Notes: generated by a model from the sequence alone, not told the origin. DNA of 64,000 nt from Mucilaginibacter sp. MD40 (GCF_002288635.1 NZ_NRSW01000001.1:3920988-3984987), one strand, 5' to 3'; shown: positions 34,055-43,159, numbered from the stretch's first letter. Program-made: numbers and translations.

Positions 34055-34684
34055 ATGGTAATCAAAACTGCCGATTTTATTTGCAGCAATACGCAGATAT
34101 CCAAGCTGCCGCCGCCGTTGAAGCCCGAATATGCTTTCATTGGCAGGTCAAACGTGGGTAAGTCGTCACTCATTAATATGCTTACGCAGAAAAAGGGGTT
34201 GGCCAAAACCTCGCAAACCCCGGGTAAAACGCAGCTTATTAACCACTTCCTCATTAATGAGAACTGGTATATTGTGGATTTGCCGGGCTACGGTTACGCG
34301 CGTATCTCCAAAAGTAAAAAAGAGGACTGGAACAAATTTATACGTGCCTACCTGGATAAACGCGAAAGCCTGCAATGTGTAATGGTACTGATAGACAGCC
34401 GCCTGGAACCGCAAAAAATAGACCTGGAGTTTTGCAATTGGCTGGGCGAAAAAGGCCTGCCCTTTGTAACCATATTTACCAAGGCCGATAAGCAAAGCAG
34501 CGTAAAAACCGACCAGAACATTGCCAGGTTCCGTAAGGCTTTGCTGGCGTATTTTGAGGAAGCGCCTCAATTTTTTATCACCTCGGCAGAAAACCTTTTG
34601 GGCCGCGATGAGGTGCTCAACTTTATTGACTCCATTAACCAGGGATTTGAGAAACCTCTGTTTAGTGATGAGCACTATCAATAG
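34055..34684 (+). CDS. engB: Ribosome biogenesis GTP-binding protein YihA/YsxC (EngB)
   Basis: The 209-residue GTPase helps assemble the large ribosomal subunit. G1 is GRSNVGKSSL near residue 31, followed by the switch region TPGKTQLINHF, G3 DLPGYGYARIS near 77, G4 FTKADK near 145 and G5 ITSAENLLGRDEV. A longer frame begins at a TTG (33974), but that region is intergenic repeat and contains the promoter box, so I start at the ATG 34055 (MVIKTADFICS). Confidence 0.95.
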   Translation: MVIKTADFICSNTQISKLPPPLKPEYAFIGRSNVGKSSLINMLTQKKGLAKTSQTPGKTQLINHFLINENWYIVDLPGYGYARISKSKKEDWNKFIRAYLDKRESLQCVMVLIDSRLEPQKIDLEFCNWLGEKGLPFVTIFTKADKQSSVKTDQNIARFRKALLAYFEEAPQFFITSAENLLGRDEVLNFIDSINQGFEKPLFSDEHYQ

Positions 34685-34781
34685 GTTCAGATGATGCCGA
34701 ACACGGGATTTTGACTAATGAATACTCATGTGAAATTTACCAGTGTGAGGAAAAACTCTGATATTTGTGTTTCAGTTTAAG

Positions 34782-35636
34782 ATGAAAAAATATTTTTCGC
34801 TCGTTACGTTTTCGCATACCATTTTTGCCATGCCCTTTGCCTTTATAGGCTTTTTTCTGGCGGTTACTACTACCAGTCATAAATTTGAGTGGCAAAAACT
34901 GGTGATGATGCTGTTGTGTATGGTATTTGCCCGTAACTCGGCAATGGCCTTTAACCGCTACCTGGACAGGAACATTGATGCCAAAAACCCGCGCACCAAA
35001 CAGCGCGACATACCCGCCGGCCGCATAACGCCAGCCGCCGCGCTAACCTTTACGCTGGCAAACTGTGCCTTGTTTATATTCACCACCTGGTTTATTAATC
35101 CGCTGTGTTTTTACCTTTCGCCGGTTGCATTACTGGTGGTTTTGGGTTACAGCGCCACCAAACGTTTTACCGCGCTTTGCCACATGGTATTGGGTTTAGG
35201 ATTGTCACTTGCCCCTATAGGCGCTTACCTGGTGGTTACCGGCGCCTTTGCCTTAACGCCTATTTTCTTTTCGTTGGCAGTGTTTTGCTGGGTAAGCGGC
35301 TTTGATATTATTTACGCCCTGCAGGACGAGGATTTTGACCGCAGCGAAAAACTGCATTCCATCCCTACCTGGTTGGGTAAAGTAAATGCGCTCAGGCTAT
35401 CAACCGTGCTGCATGTATTTTCGGCCATATTTATTATTATGCCGGTGATGTACACCCACGTTGGGTTGCTTTATTATGTGGGTATAGTGTTTTTTTGCAG
35501 CATGTTAATTTATCAGCACCTGCTGGTAAAACCAAACGACCTGAGCCGTGTGAACCTGGCCTTTATGACCACCAATGGCATAGCCAGCGTGGTTTTCGCC
35601 GCCTTCTTTTTGTTAGACAGGCTATGGATGCGCTAA
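34782..35636 (+). CDS. UbiA-like polyprenyltransferase
   Basis: The 284-residue membrane enzyme has eight or nine helices. The first aspartate-rich motif is NRYLDRNIDAKNPRT (about 70-85) and the second is DIIYALQDEDFDRSEKLHSIP (about 175-197). This is the 4-hydroxybenzoate prenyltransferase-like branch, used in Bacteroidota for menaquinone synthesis, possibly by the futalosine route (inference). The ATG at 34782 follows a GTG at 34767 and gives the conserved MKKYFSLVTFSHTIFAMP. Its end overlaps the next gene by 13 bases, suggesting coupled translation. Confidence 0.88.
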   Translation: MKKYFSLVTFSHTIFAMPFAFIGFFLAVTTTSHKFEWQKLVMMLLCMVFARNSAMAFNRYLDRNIDAKNPRTKQRDIPAGRITPAAALTFTLANCALFIFTTWFINPLCFYLSPVALLVVLGYSATKRFTALCHMVLGLGLSLAPIGAYLVVTGAFALTPIFFSLAVFCWVSGFDIIYALQDEDFDRSEKLHSIPTWLGKVNALRLSTVLHVFSAIFIIMPVMYTHVGLLYYVGIVFFCSMLIYQHLLVKPNDLSRVNLAFMTTNGIASVVFAAFFLLDRLWMR

Positions 35637-36226
35637 GCCAGCAGCAGTTAAACCAATTTCGCGAACATGCGGCCGCTTACGTTGAGTTTAACGAGGCGGA
35701 GTGGATCATTTGCATACAACACCTCGCATTACTTAAATTAAAAAAGAAAGAGCATTTTGTAGTACCCGGCCAGGTATGCAAAACCATAGGCTTTGTGCTA
35801 TCCGGCTCGGTAAGGTATTACCACCTGATTGATGGTAAGGATATTACCAATTACTTCAGCTTTGAGAACGATTATGTGAGTTCTTATAAAAGCTTCTTAA
35901 CCGGCGAACCCTGCATCAGTTATATACAGGCTTTGGAGCCCACCACTATACTTACCGTGAGCAAGAAAAACTGGGATGCTATGCTGAACAACCCCATGCT
36001 GGCTTACAAAATAGAACGCTTTGGCCGCCTGCTGGCCGAATACTACCTCATTTGCTACGAAGACCGCGTTACCTCCTTTATCACCCAAACACCGGAAGAA
36101 CGCTATCTTAAACTACTGGAAAGCGGTAAAGACATCATCCGCCGTATGCCGCAACATTATATTGCCAATTTCCTGGGCATTACGCCGGTATCGCTATCGC
36201 GGATAAAGAGAAGGATTTTGGTGTAG
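35624..36226 (+). CDS. Crp/Fnr family transcriptional regulator
   Basis: The 200-residue protein has an N-terminal cyclic-nucleotide-binding-like barrel (KEHFVVPGQVCKTIGFVLSG, ITNYFSFENDYVSSYKSFLTGEP) and a C-terminal winged helix (EERYLKLLESGKDIIRRMPQ, YIANFLGITPVSLSRIKRRIL). No cysteine cluster for an iron-sulfur site is seen. Ligand unknown. The ATG at 35624 lies inside the end of the prenyltransferase gene, so the two are probably cotranscribed; it may control the SDR gene that follows. Confidence 0.88.
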   Translation: MDALSQQQLNQFREHAAAYVEFNEAEWIICIQHLALLKLKKKEHFVVPGQVCKTIGFVLSGSVRYYHLIDGKDITNYFSFENDYVSSYKSFLTGEPCISYIQALEPTTILTVSKKNWDAMLNNPMLAYKIERFGRLLAEYYLICYEDRVTSFITQTPEERYLKLLESGKDIIRRMPQHYIANFLGITPVSLSRIKRRILV

Positions 36227-36228
36227 CC

Positions 36229-36312
36229 TCACCCTACCCTCTCCTTAGGAGAGGATGTATGATAATCCCCTGATCTCTAATCACAAATCTCTGATCTCTA
36301 ACCCCCAATTTC
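36229..36312. repeat. GCCTCACC / GGAGAGG element plus TCTCTAATC words
   Basis: Right after the regulator's stop, gcctcaccctaccctctcc and ttaggagagg (36229-36256) form the same palindromic element as inside leuS. It is followed by cctgatctctaatcac, aaatctctgatctctaac, a quasi-periodic word stretch seen only here. Confidence 0.7.
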
Positions 36313-36381
36313 TTATCTTAAGATAACGTTTTCATTATCAGGCTTTACTCACCTTTGTATCATACCAAAAACAGAGAAACC

Positions 36382-37314
36382 ATGATACATACCATTTTAG
36401 GTGCTGGCGGCCCGGTGGCCAACGCATTAACCGATGAGCTAATAAAAAACAATAAGACCGTGCGCCTGGTGAGCCGCTGCCCGGTGAATATTCAAAACAA
36501 GAACGTAAGCTGGCAAAAGGCAGATCTGCTTGATCTTGAACAGGTAAGACAGGCCGCAAACGGATCTGATGTGATATACCTTTGCGCCGGATTGGTGTAT
36601 GATATTGACATATGGCGCCAGCAATGGCCTGTAATTATGCGCAATGTGATAGAGGTTACCAAAGCCAACAACGCCCGTTTAATTTTCTTTGATAACATTT
36701 ACATGTATGGCCTGGTGAACGGCCCTATCACAGAAGAAACGCCTTATCAACCTGTCAGTAAAAAAGGGGAGATACGGGCCGGTGTAGCCAACATGCTGAT
36801 GGATGAAGTAAAAGCCGGTAATATAAATGCTACCATAGCCCGCGCTCCCGACTTTTACGGCACCAGCAGCACCAACGCCTTCTTTGATATGATGGTAATG
36901 GCTAAATACGCCAAAAAACAAAGCGCGCAATGGCTGGGCGACCCAAATAAGCTGCATAACTTTATTTACATACCAGATGCCGGTCGCGCGATGTACCTGC
37001 TGGGCCAGTCGCCGGAGAGTGATAACCAGGTGTGGCACCTACCCACCGCCCCTGCCATTACCGGCCACCGGTTTCTGGAAATTGCTGCGCGTACTTATGG
37101 CGTGAAACCTAAATTTATGCGTGTGGGTAAGCTAATGCTAAAACTGATGGGCCTTTTTGTAAAAGTAATTGCCGGCACCGTTGAAATGTACTACCAGTAC
37201 GACCACGACTATAACTTTAACAGCGACAAATTTGAGCGTGCCTTTAACTTTAAGCCCACCAGTTACGAGGAGGGTATAAGGGAAGTAGCGAGGACGATAT
37301 ATAAGCCGGTTTAA
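36382..37314 (+). CDS. NAD-dependent epimerase/dehydratase (SDR family)
   Basis: The 310-residue protein starts with an atypical dinucleotide-binding turn, TILGAGGPVANALTDEL, and continues VRLVSRCPV, DVIYLCAGLVYD and NIYMYGLVNGPITEETPYQP, in which Y of MYG and a downstream lysine resemble the catalytic pair. The C-terminal part (FIYIPDAGRAMYLLG, FLEIAARTYGVKPKFMRV) fits the extended SDR group. Substrate unknown. The ATG 36382 follows a cacctttgtatc box; a longer frame from 36355 lies in the leader. Confidence 0.82.
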   Translation: MIHTILGAGGPVANALTDELIKNNKTVRLVSRCPVNIQNKNVSWQKADLLDLEQVRQAANGSDVIYLCAGLVYDIDIWRQQWPVIMRNVIEVTKANNARLIFFDNIYMYGLVNGPITEETPYQPVSKKGEIRAGVANMLMDEVKAGNINATIARAPDFYGTSSTNAFFDMMVMAKYAKKQSAQWLGDPNKLHNFIYIPDAGRAMYLLGQSPESDNQVWHLPTAPAITGHRFLEIAARTYGVKPKFMRVGKLMLKLMGLFVKVIAGTVEMYYQYDHDYNFNSDKFERAFNFKPTSYEEGIREVARTIYKPV

Positions 37315-37530
37315 GGTTGACTCACCCCCTGCCCCCTCTCTGCTGCGCAAAGAGGGGGTATTTTTATCTCTATTTCTATTCCTCACCCTCTTTTCGCGCA
37401 GCAGAGAGAGTCGGCCAGCGTAGCGGCGCCTGGGTGAGTCAGCCCGGTTTTCTTTACATCTTCCCGACTTACGGTCTTCCCAACTTCCTAACTTATCTGC
37501 ATATTTGCAAATAAGCATATCTGCACATCA
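37315..37530. repeat. GACTCACCC inverted pair and ATCTGCATATTTGC words
   Basis: The gap between the SDR and pepF genes is repeat. ttgactcaccc, ccctctctgctgcgcaaaga (37317-37361) is mirrored by cctcttttcgcgcagcagag, gccagcgtagcggcgcctgg, gtgagtc (37384-37441). The same blocks form the single element at 16755. At 37490-37530 come atctgcatatttgcaaat, agcatatctgcacatc, the family of 19211-19383. Confidence 0.7.
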
Positions 37531-37535
37531 ATTAT

Positions 37536-39236
37536 ATGATCCACAAGAAAACACGTACCTACATTCCGGAGAACCTCGAAATTAAATGGGAAACCCTGGA
37601 ACCGATATACAAAGAACTGCTGGAACGCCCTATTAGCTCGGTCGAGGAACTGGAACAATGGCTGCGCGATGGTAGCGAACTACAGGCCGCCTTAGAAGAA
37701 GATTTTGCCTGGCGCTACATCCGCATGACCTGCGATACCACCAACGACGAACTGCTGCAAAACTTCCAGTATTTCGCTACCGAAATTGAGCCTAAAACAG
37801 CGCCTTATAACAACGAGCTGAATAAAAAGCTGGTGAACAGCGAGTTTGTTGATCAACTGAACGAAGAAAAGTATTTTATAATGCTGCGCGGCGTTCGCAA
37901 GCAACTGGAACTGTTCCGCGAGGAGAATATCCCGCTGCAAACGCAGATACAGGTGGAGCAGCAGAAATATCAGTCGATCACCGGCTCTATGTCGGTACAC
38001 ATTGGCGATAAGGAATATACGCTGGAGCAGGCGTCTGTATTTCTGAAAGATACCGACCGGACCAAACGCCAGGATGCCTGGGAAAAGATCACCGCGCGCC
38101 GCTTGCAGGATAAGGAAAAGCTGGACGAATTGTTTAACCACCTGCGCGGCCTACGCCATGAGGTAGCGGTAAATGCCGGCTTCGAGAACTTCCGCGATTA
38201 TATGTTCCAGGCGCTGGGCAGATTTGATTATACGCCGCAGGATTGCTACGCTTTCCATGCCGCTATAGAAACAGAAGTGGTGCCTATTCTTCGCGAATTT
38301 GCCGAGCAGCGCCGCGAAGCCTTGGGGGTAGAAAGCCTTAAACCCTGGGATATGGATGTAGACCCGCATGGGCGCGCCGCATTAAAACCGTTCAGCAATG
38401 GCAGCGAACTGATCGAAAAATCTATCCAGTGTTTCTCTAATATCAACCGTTATTTAGGCGAGCGCCTCGAGATCATGAAGGATAATAACCTGTTTGATGT
38501 GGAGAGCCGCAAAGGCAAGGCACCAGGCGGTTATAACTATCCCTTATCTGAAACAGGCGCACCGTTCATTTTCATGAACTCGGCCAACACCTTCCGCGAT
38601 CTGACTACGATGGTGCATGAGGGCGGCCACGCGGTACATACCTTTCTGACGGCCGACCTGGAACTGAACGATTTTAAACACTGCCCAAGCGAGGTAGCAG
38701 AACTGGCATCCATGTCAATGGAGCTGATATCAATGGATAACTGGAACGTTTACTTTGATAACGAGGAAGACCTCAAACGCGCCAAACGCGACCAGCTATA
38801 TGATGTGCTGAAAACCCTGCCATGGGTTGCCGTCGTTGACCAGTTCCAGCACTGGATATACACCAACCCCGACCACACCGATGCCGAACGCACCGAAGCA
38901 TGGTTAAAAATATATGAACCTTTTGGCGCGGGCTTTGCCGACTGGAGCGGCCTTACCGAAGCCGAACAAAACCTGTGGCAAAAACAACTGCACATTTTTG
39001 AAGTGCCTTTCTATTACATTGAATACGGCATGGCCCAACTTGGCGCCATAGCCGTTTGGAAAAATTACAAGGAAAACCCGGAGAAAGGTTTACAGCAATA
39101 TCTGGACGCTTTAAAATTGGGTTATACCAAAACCATTAAGGAAATCTACGAAACAGCCGGGATCAAATTTGATTTCAGCGCGGACTATGTAAAAGAACTC
39201 GCCGAATTTGTAAAAGCCGAAATGGATAAAATATAA
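37536..39236 (+). CDS. pepF: M3 family oligoendopeptidase F-like metallopeptidase
   Basis: The 566-residue cytoplasmic zinc peptidase has the HExxH motif in TTMVHEGGHAVHTFL near residue 366, followed by the third ligand region SEVAELASMSMELIS about 28 residues on. The long helical N-terminal part (about 40-330) is typical of the PepF/M3 group. The product would trim oligopeptides. Full length, no signal peptide. A hairpin terminator follows at 39244. Confidence 0.93.
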   Translation: MIHKKTRTYIPENLEIKWETLEPIYKELLERPISSVEELEQWLRDGSELQAALEEDFAWRYIRMTCDTTNDELLQNFQYFATEIEPKTAPYNNELNKKLVNSEFVDQLNEEKYFIMLRGVRKQLELFREENIPLQTQIQVEQQKYQSITGSMSVHIGDKEYTLEQASVFLKDTDRTKRQDAWEKITARRLQDKEKLDELFNHLRGLRHEVAVNAGFENFRDYMFQALGRFDYTPQDCYAFHAAIETEVVPILREFAEQRREALGVESLKPWDMDVDPHGRAALKPFSNGSELIEKSIQCFSNINRYLGERLEIMKDNNLFDVESRKGKAPGGYNYPLSETGAPFIFMNSANTFRDLTTMVHEGGHAVHTFLTADLELNDFKHCPSEVAELASMSMELISMDNWNVYFDNEEDLKRAKRDQLYDVLKTLPWVAVVDQFQHWIYTNPDHTDAERTEAWLKIYEPFGAGFADWSGLTEAEQNLWQKQLHIFEVPFYYIEYGMAQLGAIAVWKNYKENPEKGLQQYLDALKLGYTKTIKEIYETAGIKFDFSADYVKELAEFVKAEMDKI

Positions 39237-39243
39237 ATACCTG

Positions 39244-39272
39244 ACCCTCTCCATACCGGAGAGGGTTTTTTG
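39244..39272 (+). terminator. pepF terminator
   Basis: ACCCTCTCC (39244-39252) and GGAGAGGGT (39258-39266) pair perfectly across a 5-base loop and are followed by a T run. The stem is the same ccctctcc/ggagaggg sequence as the dispersed palindrome, so it may be an adapted copy. Confidence 0.85.
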
Positions 39273-39285
39273 TTTAACACAATAC

Positions 39286-39774
39286 ATGAACCAGCTTATC
39301 AACTTCTTCTGGACCATCATCTGCTTTGCGCCGGTACTCACCTACTGGTTTAAGGCTTTTGATGTAAGATGGTTAATAACGGCTATTGCGGTAAGCGTGG
39401 CAGCGTTAATTATTCCTGCTAAAAAGTTGCAGCTCAGTTACCGTTCCAAATTTTATGAAGCGCTCGGAGTAAGGTTTATCCGCAGGTTTGTACAAAACGG
39501 CGATTTGGCCAACCGCCGCTCCCGCGCTAAAGATCCTAAGTATAAACACATCCGAAACCGCGGCCAGGCGCAGGCTTATAAACATACCATAGCCATGTAT
39601 GAACGCTTCCACTTGTTATGCCTGGTATTTTTCTTTTTAACGGCTATATTGGCCGTATTTAATGGCTATTATCTGCTTGCAGCACTCGTTATAATAGGCA
39701 ATGTTATTTACAATATACTGCCGATACTACTACAACAATACAACAAAACAAGATTGCTAAATATCAGTAAATAA
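39286..39774 (+). CDS. Small membrane protein, CrtO-like acyltransferase relative
   Basis: The 162-residue protein has two N-terminal helices (about 8-22, 28-46) and two C-terminal ones (about 107-125, 128-148). The middle part (FYEALGVRFIRRFVQNGDLA, YERFHLLCLVFF, YNILPILLQQYNKTRL) recalls glycosyl-4,4'-diaponeurosporenoate acyltransferase (CrtO)-type proteins, which are also small membrane proteins. The match is by memory of the pattern only. It follows pepF after a terminator, so it is probably expressed on its own. Confidence 0.5.
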   Translation: MNQLINFFWTIICFAPVLTYWFKAFDVRWLITAIAVSVAALIIPAKKLQLSYRSKFYEALGVRFIRRFVQNGDLANRRSRAKDPKYKHIRNRGQAQAYKHTIAMYERFHLLCLVFFFLTAILAVFNGYYLLAALVIIGNVIYNILPILLQQYNKTRLLNISK

Positions 39775-39849
39775 GATATTTAATGATATTTTAAGCACCC
39801 ATAAGGTACATCAATTAAAACTTATCCGTGTTTAAGCCGTTACTTATAC

Positions 39850-40500
39850 ATGAAAAAGTTAATTGCATTTGTGAGCCTTGTGCTATTTGCTGCAAAAAGC
39901 TTTGCACAAGGACAGGTACCGTTAAAGCCGGTTAAAATTGATAGTTTGATCACCATCTCCCTCCCGGAGAAATACACCAAAAAGGACACCTTAGGCCAAA
40001 CCATTTACAACGCCAATGGCGCATATGGTTACATGACCGTGATACGCGCGCCTAACCAGGACAAAAAGCCTTTACAGAAAGAGAAAGACCTGAATAAGGT
40101 ATTACAGGATTATGTAAAAGGTATTAAAGGCCAAAGCAATGGCGATGTGATGAACCTGCGCGATACTACCGTGGGGCACTTAAAAGCCAAAACCTTTACG
40201 CTCGAGGTTGATGAAGGCGCGGGTATACAATCGCGTAATTTCATCATTGTGTATACGCAGGATATTACTTATACCATTGAGTATTACTACGAGGCCTTAA
40301 GGAAAGATCTGGCGAAAGGTGAGTACAAACTTTACTCGGCATCGCTTAAAATATCTCCCGAGTTACAGCGTAACGACCAGTACCTTAGCAACGCCAAAGG
40401 TATGTCTACCGCCGCTAAGGTGGGGATTTTTGGAGGCGCTGCCATGTTGATCATTGTAATTGTGGTATTAGTTACCCGCAGAAAAAAAGCGATGGCCTAA
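39850..40500 (+). CDS. Secreted protein with C-terminal membrane anchor, unknown function
   Basis: The 216-residue protein has a signal peptide (MKKLIAFVSLVLFAAKSFAQG), a soluble domain of about 150 residues (ISLPEKYTKKDTLGQTIYNA, GAYGYMTVIRAP, YTIEYYYEAL), and a C-terminal helix (VGIFGGAAMLIIVIVVLV) followed by a basic TRRKKAMA tail. This is a type I membrane layout with the domain outside. No family recognised. It converges on the PAP2 gene with 3 bases between. Confidence 0.7.
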   Translation: MKKLIAFVSLVLFAAKSFAQGQVPLKPVKIDSLITISLPEKYTKKDTLGQTIYNANGAYGYMTVIRAPNQDKKPLQKEKDLNKVLQDYVKGIKGQSNGDVMNLRDTTVGHLKAKTFTLEVDEGAGIQSRNFIIVYTQDITYTIEYYYEALRKDLAKGEYKLYSASLKISPELQRNDQYLSNAKGMSTAAKVGIFGGAAMLIIVIVVLVTRRKKAMA

Positions 40501-40503
40501 GTG

Positions 40504-41160
40504 TTATCGTTTCAACAGCCCCCGGCTCCAACGGGGGCTGTTGATAAATTTACGGCTATCCAGGTAAGTAAGCCATACCGCCGTTACCAGTACACCTATG
40601 GCCGAGCCACCCATTACATCCTCAAAAAAATGCTGGCTTAGGTACATGCGCGAATAACCCACCATTAGCGCGTAAAAAAGGAACACCCAACCCCACTTCT
40701 TATTTTTTAAGAGGTAAGTAGCTACCATACCCAAACTAAAGGCAGTAACCGTATGCCCCGAGGGGAAACTATGCGTTGCCAGTATATACAATCCCTTTAC
40801 AAAGTGTATGCGACTCAATTCGGCCTCAAAATAGATACGTGGCCGGGGCATATCAAAACTATATTTAAGCACCTGCGCGGTGAGGGCTGTTACAGCGTAA
40901 CTGGTAATAGTTAAAAATGCCACCCGGTAATTAAAAAGCAATAGTATGGCCGCAAGGGTGATCATCGTCCAGCCATCGCCGAGGTGGGTAATGTAAGGTT
41001 CTACAGTGTCCAGAAAAGGCGTGTAATAGCTGTTAACGGCGAAGAATATTTCTGCCCGGGTAAATATCAGCTTAATGATGAGGCAGGCGCTCAGGATAAA
41101 CAGATAAGGTACAAATAAGGTACGTACCCGGTACAAAACATCTTTAGCGCCATTGTTCAT
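40504..41160 (-). CDS. PAP2 family phosphatase
   Basis: The membrane enzyme carries the complete acid-phosphatase signature: KYSFDMPRPRIY (KX6RP), SFPSGHTVTAFSLG (PSGH) and SRMYLSQHFFEDVMGG (SRX5HX3D). It may dephosphorylate undecaprenyl pyrophosphate, phosphatidate or lipid A. With the ATG at 41160 it has 218 residues and six helices. The open frame extends to 41262, but that would overlap the divergent permease gene and its promoter; a TTACTTTG box lies 5 bases before ATG 41160. A hairpin is embedded in its last codons. Confidence 0.88.
   Translation of the reverse strand: MNNGAKDVLYRVRTLFVPYLFILSACLIIKLIFTRAEIFFAVNSYYTPFLDTVEPYITHLGDGWTMITLAAILLLFNYRVAFLTITSYAVTALTAQVLKYSFDMPRPRIYFEAELSRIHFVKGLYILATHSFPSGHTVTAFSLGMVATYLLKNKKWGWVFLFYALMVGYSRMYLSQHFFEDVMGGSAIGVLVTAVWLTYLDSRKFINSPRWSRGLLKR
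40513..40543. terminator. Terminator-like hairpin inside the end of the PAP2 gene
   Basis: CAACAGCCCCCG (40513-40524) and CGGGGGCTGTTG (40532-40543) pair perfectly across 7 bases. It encodes the C-terminal N-S-P-R-W-S-R-G-L-L of the PAP2 protein and lies 13 bases past the stop of the convergent plus-strand gene. It has no T run directly after it on the plus strand. Confidence 0.55.
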
Positions 41161-41165
41161 CGGCA

Positions 41166-41173
41166 CAAAGTAA
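41166..41173 (-). promoter_or_regulatory. Candidate -7 element for the PAP2 gene
   Basis: TTACTTTG on the minus strand, 5 bases before ATG 41160, resembles TAnnTTTG with one base less spacing. It mirrors the engB case, where the box nearly touches the start. Confidence 0.35.
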
Positions 41174-41204
41174 GGCATATACTTTTTCAATGCAAAAAAA
41201 TGGT

Positions 41205-41212
41205 TATGTTTG
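41205..41212 (+). promoter_or_regulatory. -7 element of the amino acid permease gene
   Basis: TATGTTTG is an exact TAnnTTTG match, 27 bases before ATG 41240. A TTTTT stretch lies about 20 bases upstream. Confidence 0.5.
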
Positions 41213-41239
41213 ATGTTGTAATAAAACTGACCTACGTAC

Positions 41240-42940
41240 ATGTCGAAAAGCATATTTCGCAAAAAGTCTGTATCAAAAATTCTGGCAGATGTTGCCAGCG
41301 GATTCAGCGACGGCGAACACTCGGGGGGCTCATCACATCTTCAAAAAGCCCTCAATACCCGCGATCTTACTTTAATGGGAATTGCCGCCGTAGTTGGCGC
41401 AGGTATTTTCTCTACCATTGGCGAGGCCTCATTTAATGGCGGCCCCGGTGTAACCTTGTTATTTGTCCTTACGGCTATCACCTGTGGGTTTTCGGCTATG
41501 TGTTATGCCGAATTTGCCTCGCGTATACCGGTGGCCGGCAGCGCGTATACTTATGCCTACGCTTCCTTCGGCGAACTTATTGCCTGGATCATAGGCTGGG
41601 ACCTGCTGATGGAATATGCCATAGGAAACATAGCCGTAGCCATATCGTGGAGCGAATATTTTGTGAACCTTTTAGATGGTTTCCACATACACCTGCCCAC
41701 CTGGGTTACGCTCGATTATTTTTCGGCCTTTAAGGCGCACGAGCAGGTACAGGAACTCACCGCCAGCGGCGACACCGCCGATATTACCGAACATATACGC
41801 AATGCTGCCAATGCATGGGCCACGGCCCCGGGCATAGGCAACTTAAAGTTTATTGCCAACATACCGGCACTGCTTATTGTAATTGCTATTACCTACCTGG
41901 TTTATATAGGCATACGCGAAACTAAAAAAGCTACAAACGCCATGGTTTATCTAAAAATAGGCGTAGTACTGGCGGTTATTATCATCGGCTTTTTTTATGT
42001 AACCCCGGCCAACTGGCACCCGTTTTTGCCTAATGGCTTTGGCGGGGTCATGAAAGGCGTATCAGGCGTATTCTTCGCCTATATTGGTTTCGATGCTATA
42101 TCTACCACTGCCGAAGAATGTGAAAACCCGCAGCGCGACCTGCCCAAAGGCATGATCTACTCGCTTATCATCTGCACTGTGCTGTATATCCTTATCGCTT
42201 TAGTACTTACCGGTATGGTGAACTATAAAGACCTGCAGGTAGGTGATCCGCTGGCTTTTGTATTCTCAAAGGTTGGGCTTAAAAATATCAGCTATGTTAT
42301 ATCGGTAAGCGCGGTTATCGCTACCGCCAGCGTATTGCTCATTTTCCAGCTGGGGCAGCCACGCATATGGATGAGCATGAGCCGCGATGGCCTGTTGCCA
42401 AAGGCGTTCTCACGCATCCACCCAAAATACCATACGCCATCTTTCGCTACTATTATTACCGGTATTGTGGTAGCCGTTCCGGCACTGTTTTTAAACCTCA
42501 CCGAGGTAACCAACCTTACCAGCATAGGTACGCTGTTCGCGTTTGTGCTGGTTTGCGGCGGCGTATTGCTGTTACCTCGTGAAGCAGCTGTAAGGGGTAA
42601 GTTCCGCCTGCCTTACATTAATTCGCAATTTATTGTGCCTGCCCTATTTATTATCGGCGTATACTTTGGCCGCCACTGGATATCGGGCTTGTTTGAGGGT
42701 GAGGCTTTACATCATAAGTTCCCTTATTTCCTGTTCCTGCTGCTCTCGCTCACATTGAGCATACTTGCATTTGTTAAGAAACTATCGCTGATACCGGTTT
42801 TAGGCCTGCTAAGCTGTTTTTACCTTATGGCCGAATTGGAGTACGAAAGCTGGATACGTTTCCTGTCATGGCTCGTTATAGGCCTGGTTATTTATTTCAG
42901 CTACGGTTATAAGAACAGCGTGCTGGGAAAAGCAAAATAA
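41240..42940 (+). CDS. APC superfamily amino acid permease (cationic amino acid transporter-like)
   Basis: The 566-residue inner membrane protein has about 13 helices. The substrate-binding helix 1 GIAAVVGAGIFSTIGEAS, helix 2-3 region CYAEFASRIPVAGSAYTYAY, and GVFFAYIGFDAISTTAEE followed by NPQRDLPKGMIYS are typical of the CAT subfamily of APC transporters. It likely imports amino acids with protons. Its N-terminus (SIFRKKSVSKILADVAS) is a cytoplasmic basic tail as in the eukaryotic-type CATs. A terminator follows. Confidence 0.92.
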   Translation: MSKSIFRKKSVSKILADVASGFSDGEHSGGSSHLQKALNTRDLTLMGIAAVVGAGIFSTIGEASFNGGPGVTLLFVLTAITCGFSAMCYAEFASRIPVAGSAYTYAYASFGELIAWIIGWDLLMEYAIGNIAVAISWSEYFVNLLDGFHIHLPTWVTLDYFSAFKAHEQVQELTASGDTADITEHIRNAANAWATAPGIGNLKFIANIPALLIVIAITYLVYIGIRETKKATNAMVYLKIGVVLAVIIIGFFYVTPANWHPFLPNGFGGVMKGVSGVFFAYIGFDAISTTAEECENPQRDLPKGMIYSLIICTVLYILIALVLTGMVNYKDLQVGDPLAFVFSKVGLKNISYVISVSAVIATASVLLIFQLGQPRIWMSMSRDGLLPKAFSRIHPKYHTPSFATIITGIVVAVPALFLNLTEVTNLTSIGTLFAFVLVCGGVLLLPREAAVRGKFRLPYINSQFIVPALFIIGVYFGRHWISGLFEGEALHHKFPYFLFLLLSLTLSILAFVKKLSLIPVLGLLSCFYLMAELEYESWIRFLSWLVIGLVIYFSYGYKNSVLGKAK

Positions 42941-42959
42941 CCAGCTGATAAATAATATA

Positions 42960-42998
42960 AAGAGGCCGCTTCTGTTAACTAAGAAGCGGCTTCTTTAT
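42960..42998 (+). terminator. Permease terminator
   Basis: AAGAGGCCGCTTCT (42960-42973) pairs with AGAAGCGGCTTCTT (42982-42995) with one G-T pair, followed by a T-rich end. Confidence 0.85.
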
Positions 42999-43159
42999 TT
43001 GTCTACATTTTACCACCCGTAAACCAATGCTGTTATCGGAGGAAACCAAGCGCAAGTATATCATTTTGAACAGATTAGTATTTTTTTAATCTTAAACTAT
43101 TGGTATAGCTATTGGTCAGACCCCTATGAATACCCTAATTATTCATTTATGGACATCTT

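Noticed and set aside
34166..34681. 171-codon minus-strand ORF opposite engB
   Set aside because: Shadow of the GTPase gene, whose motifs are complete on the plus strand.
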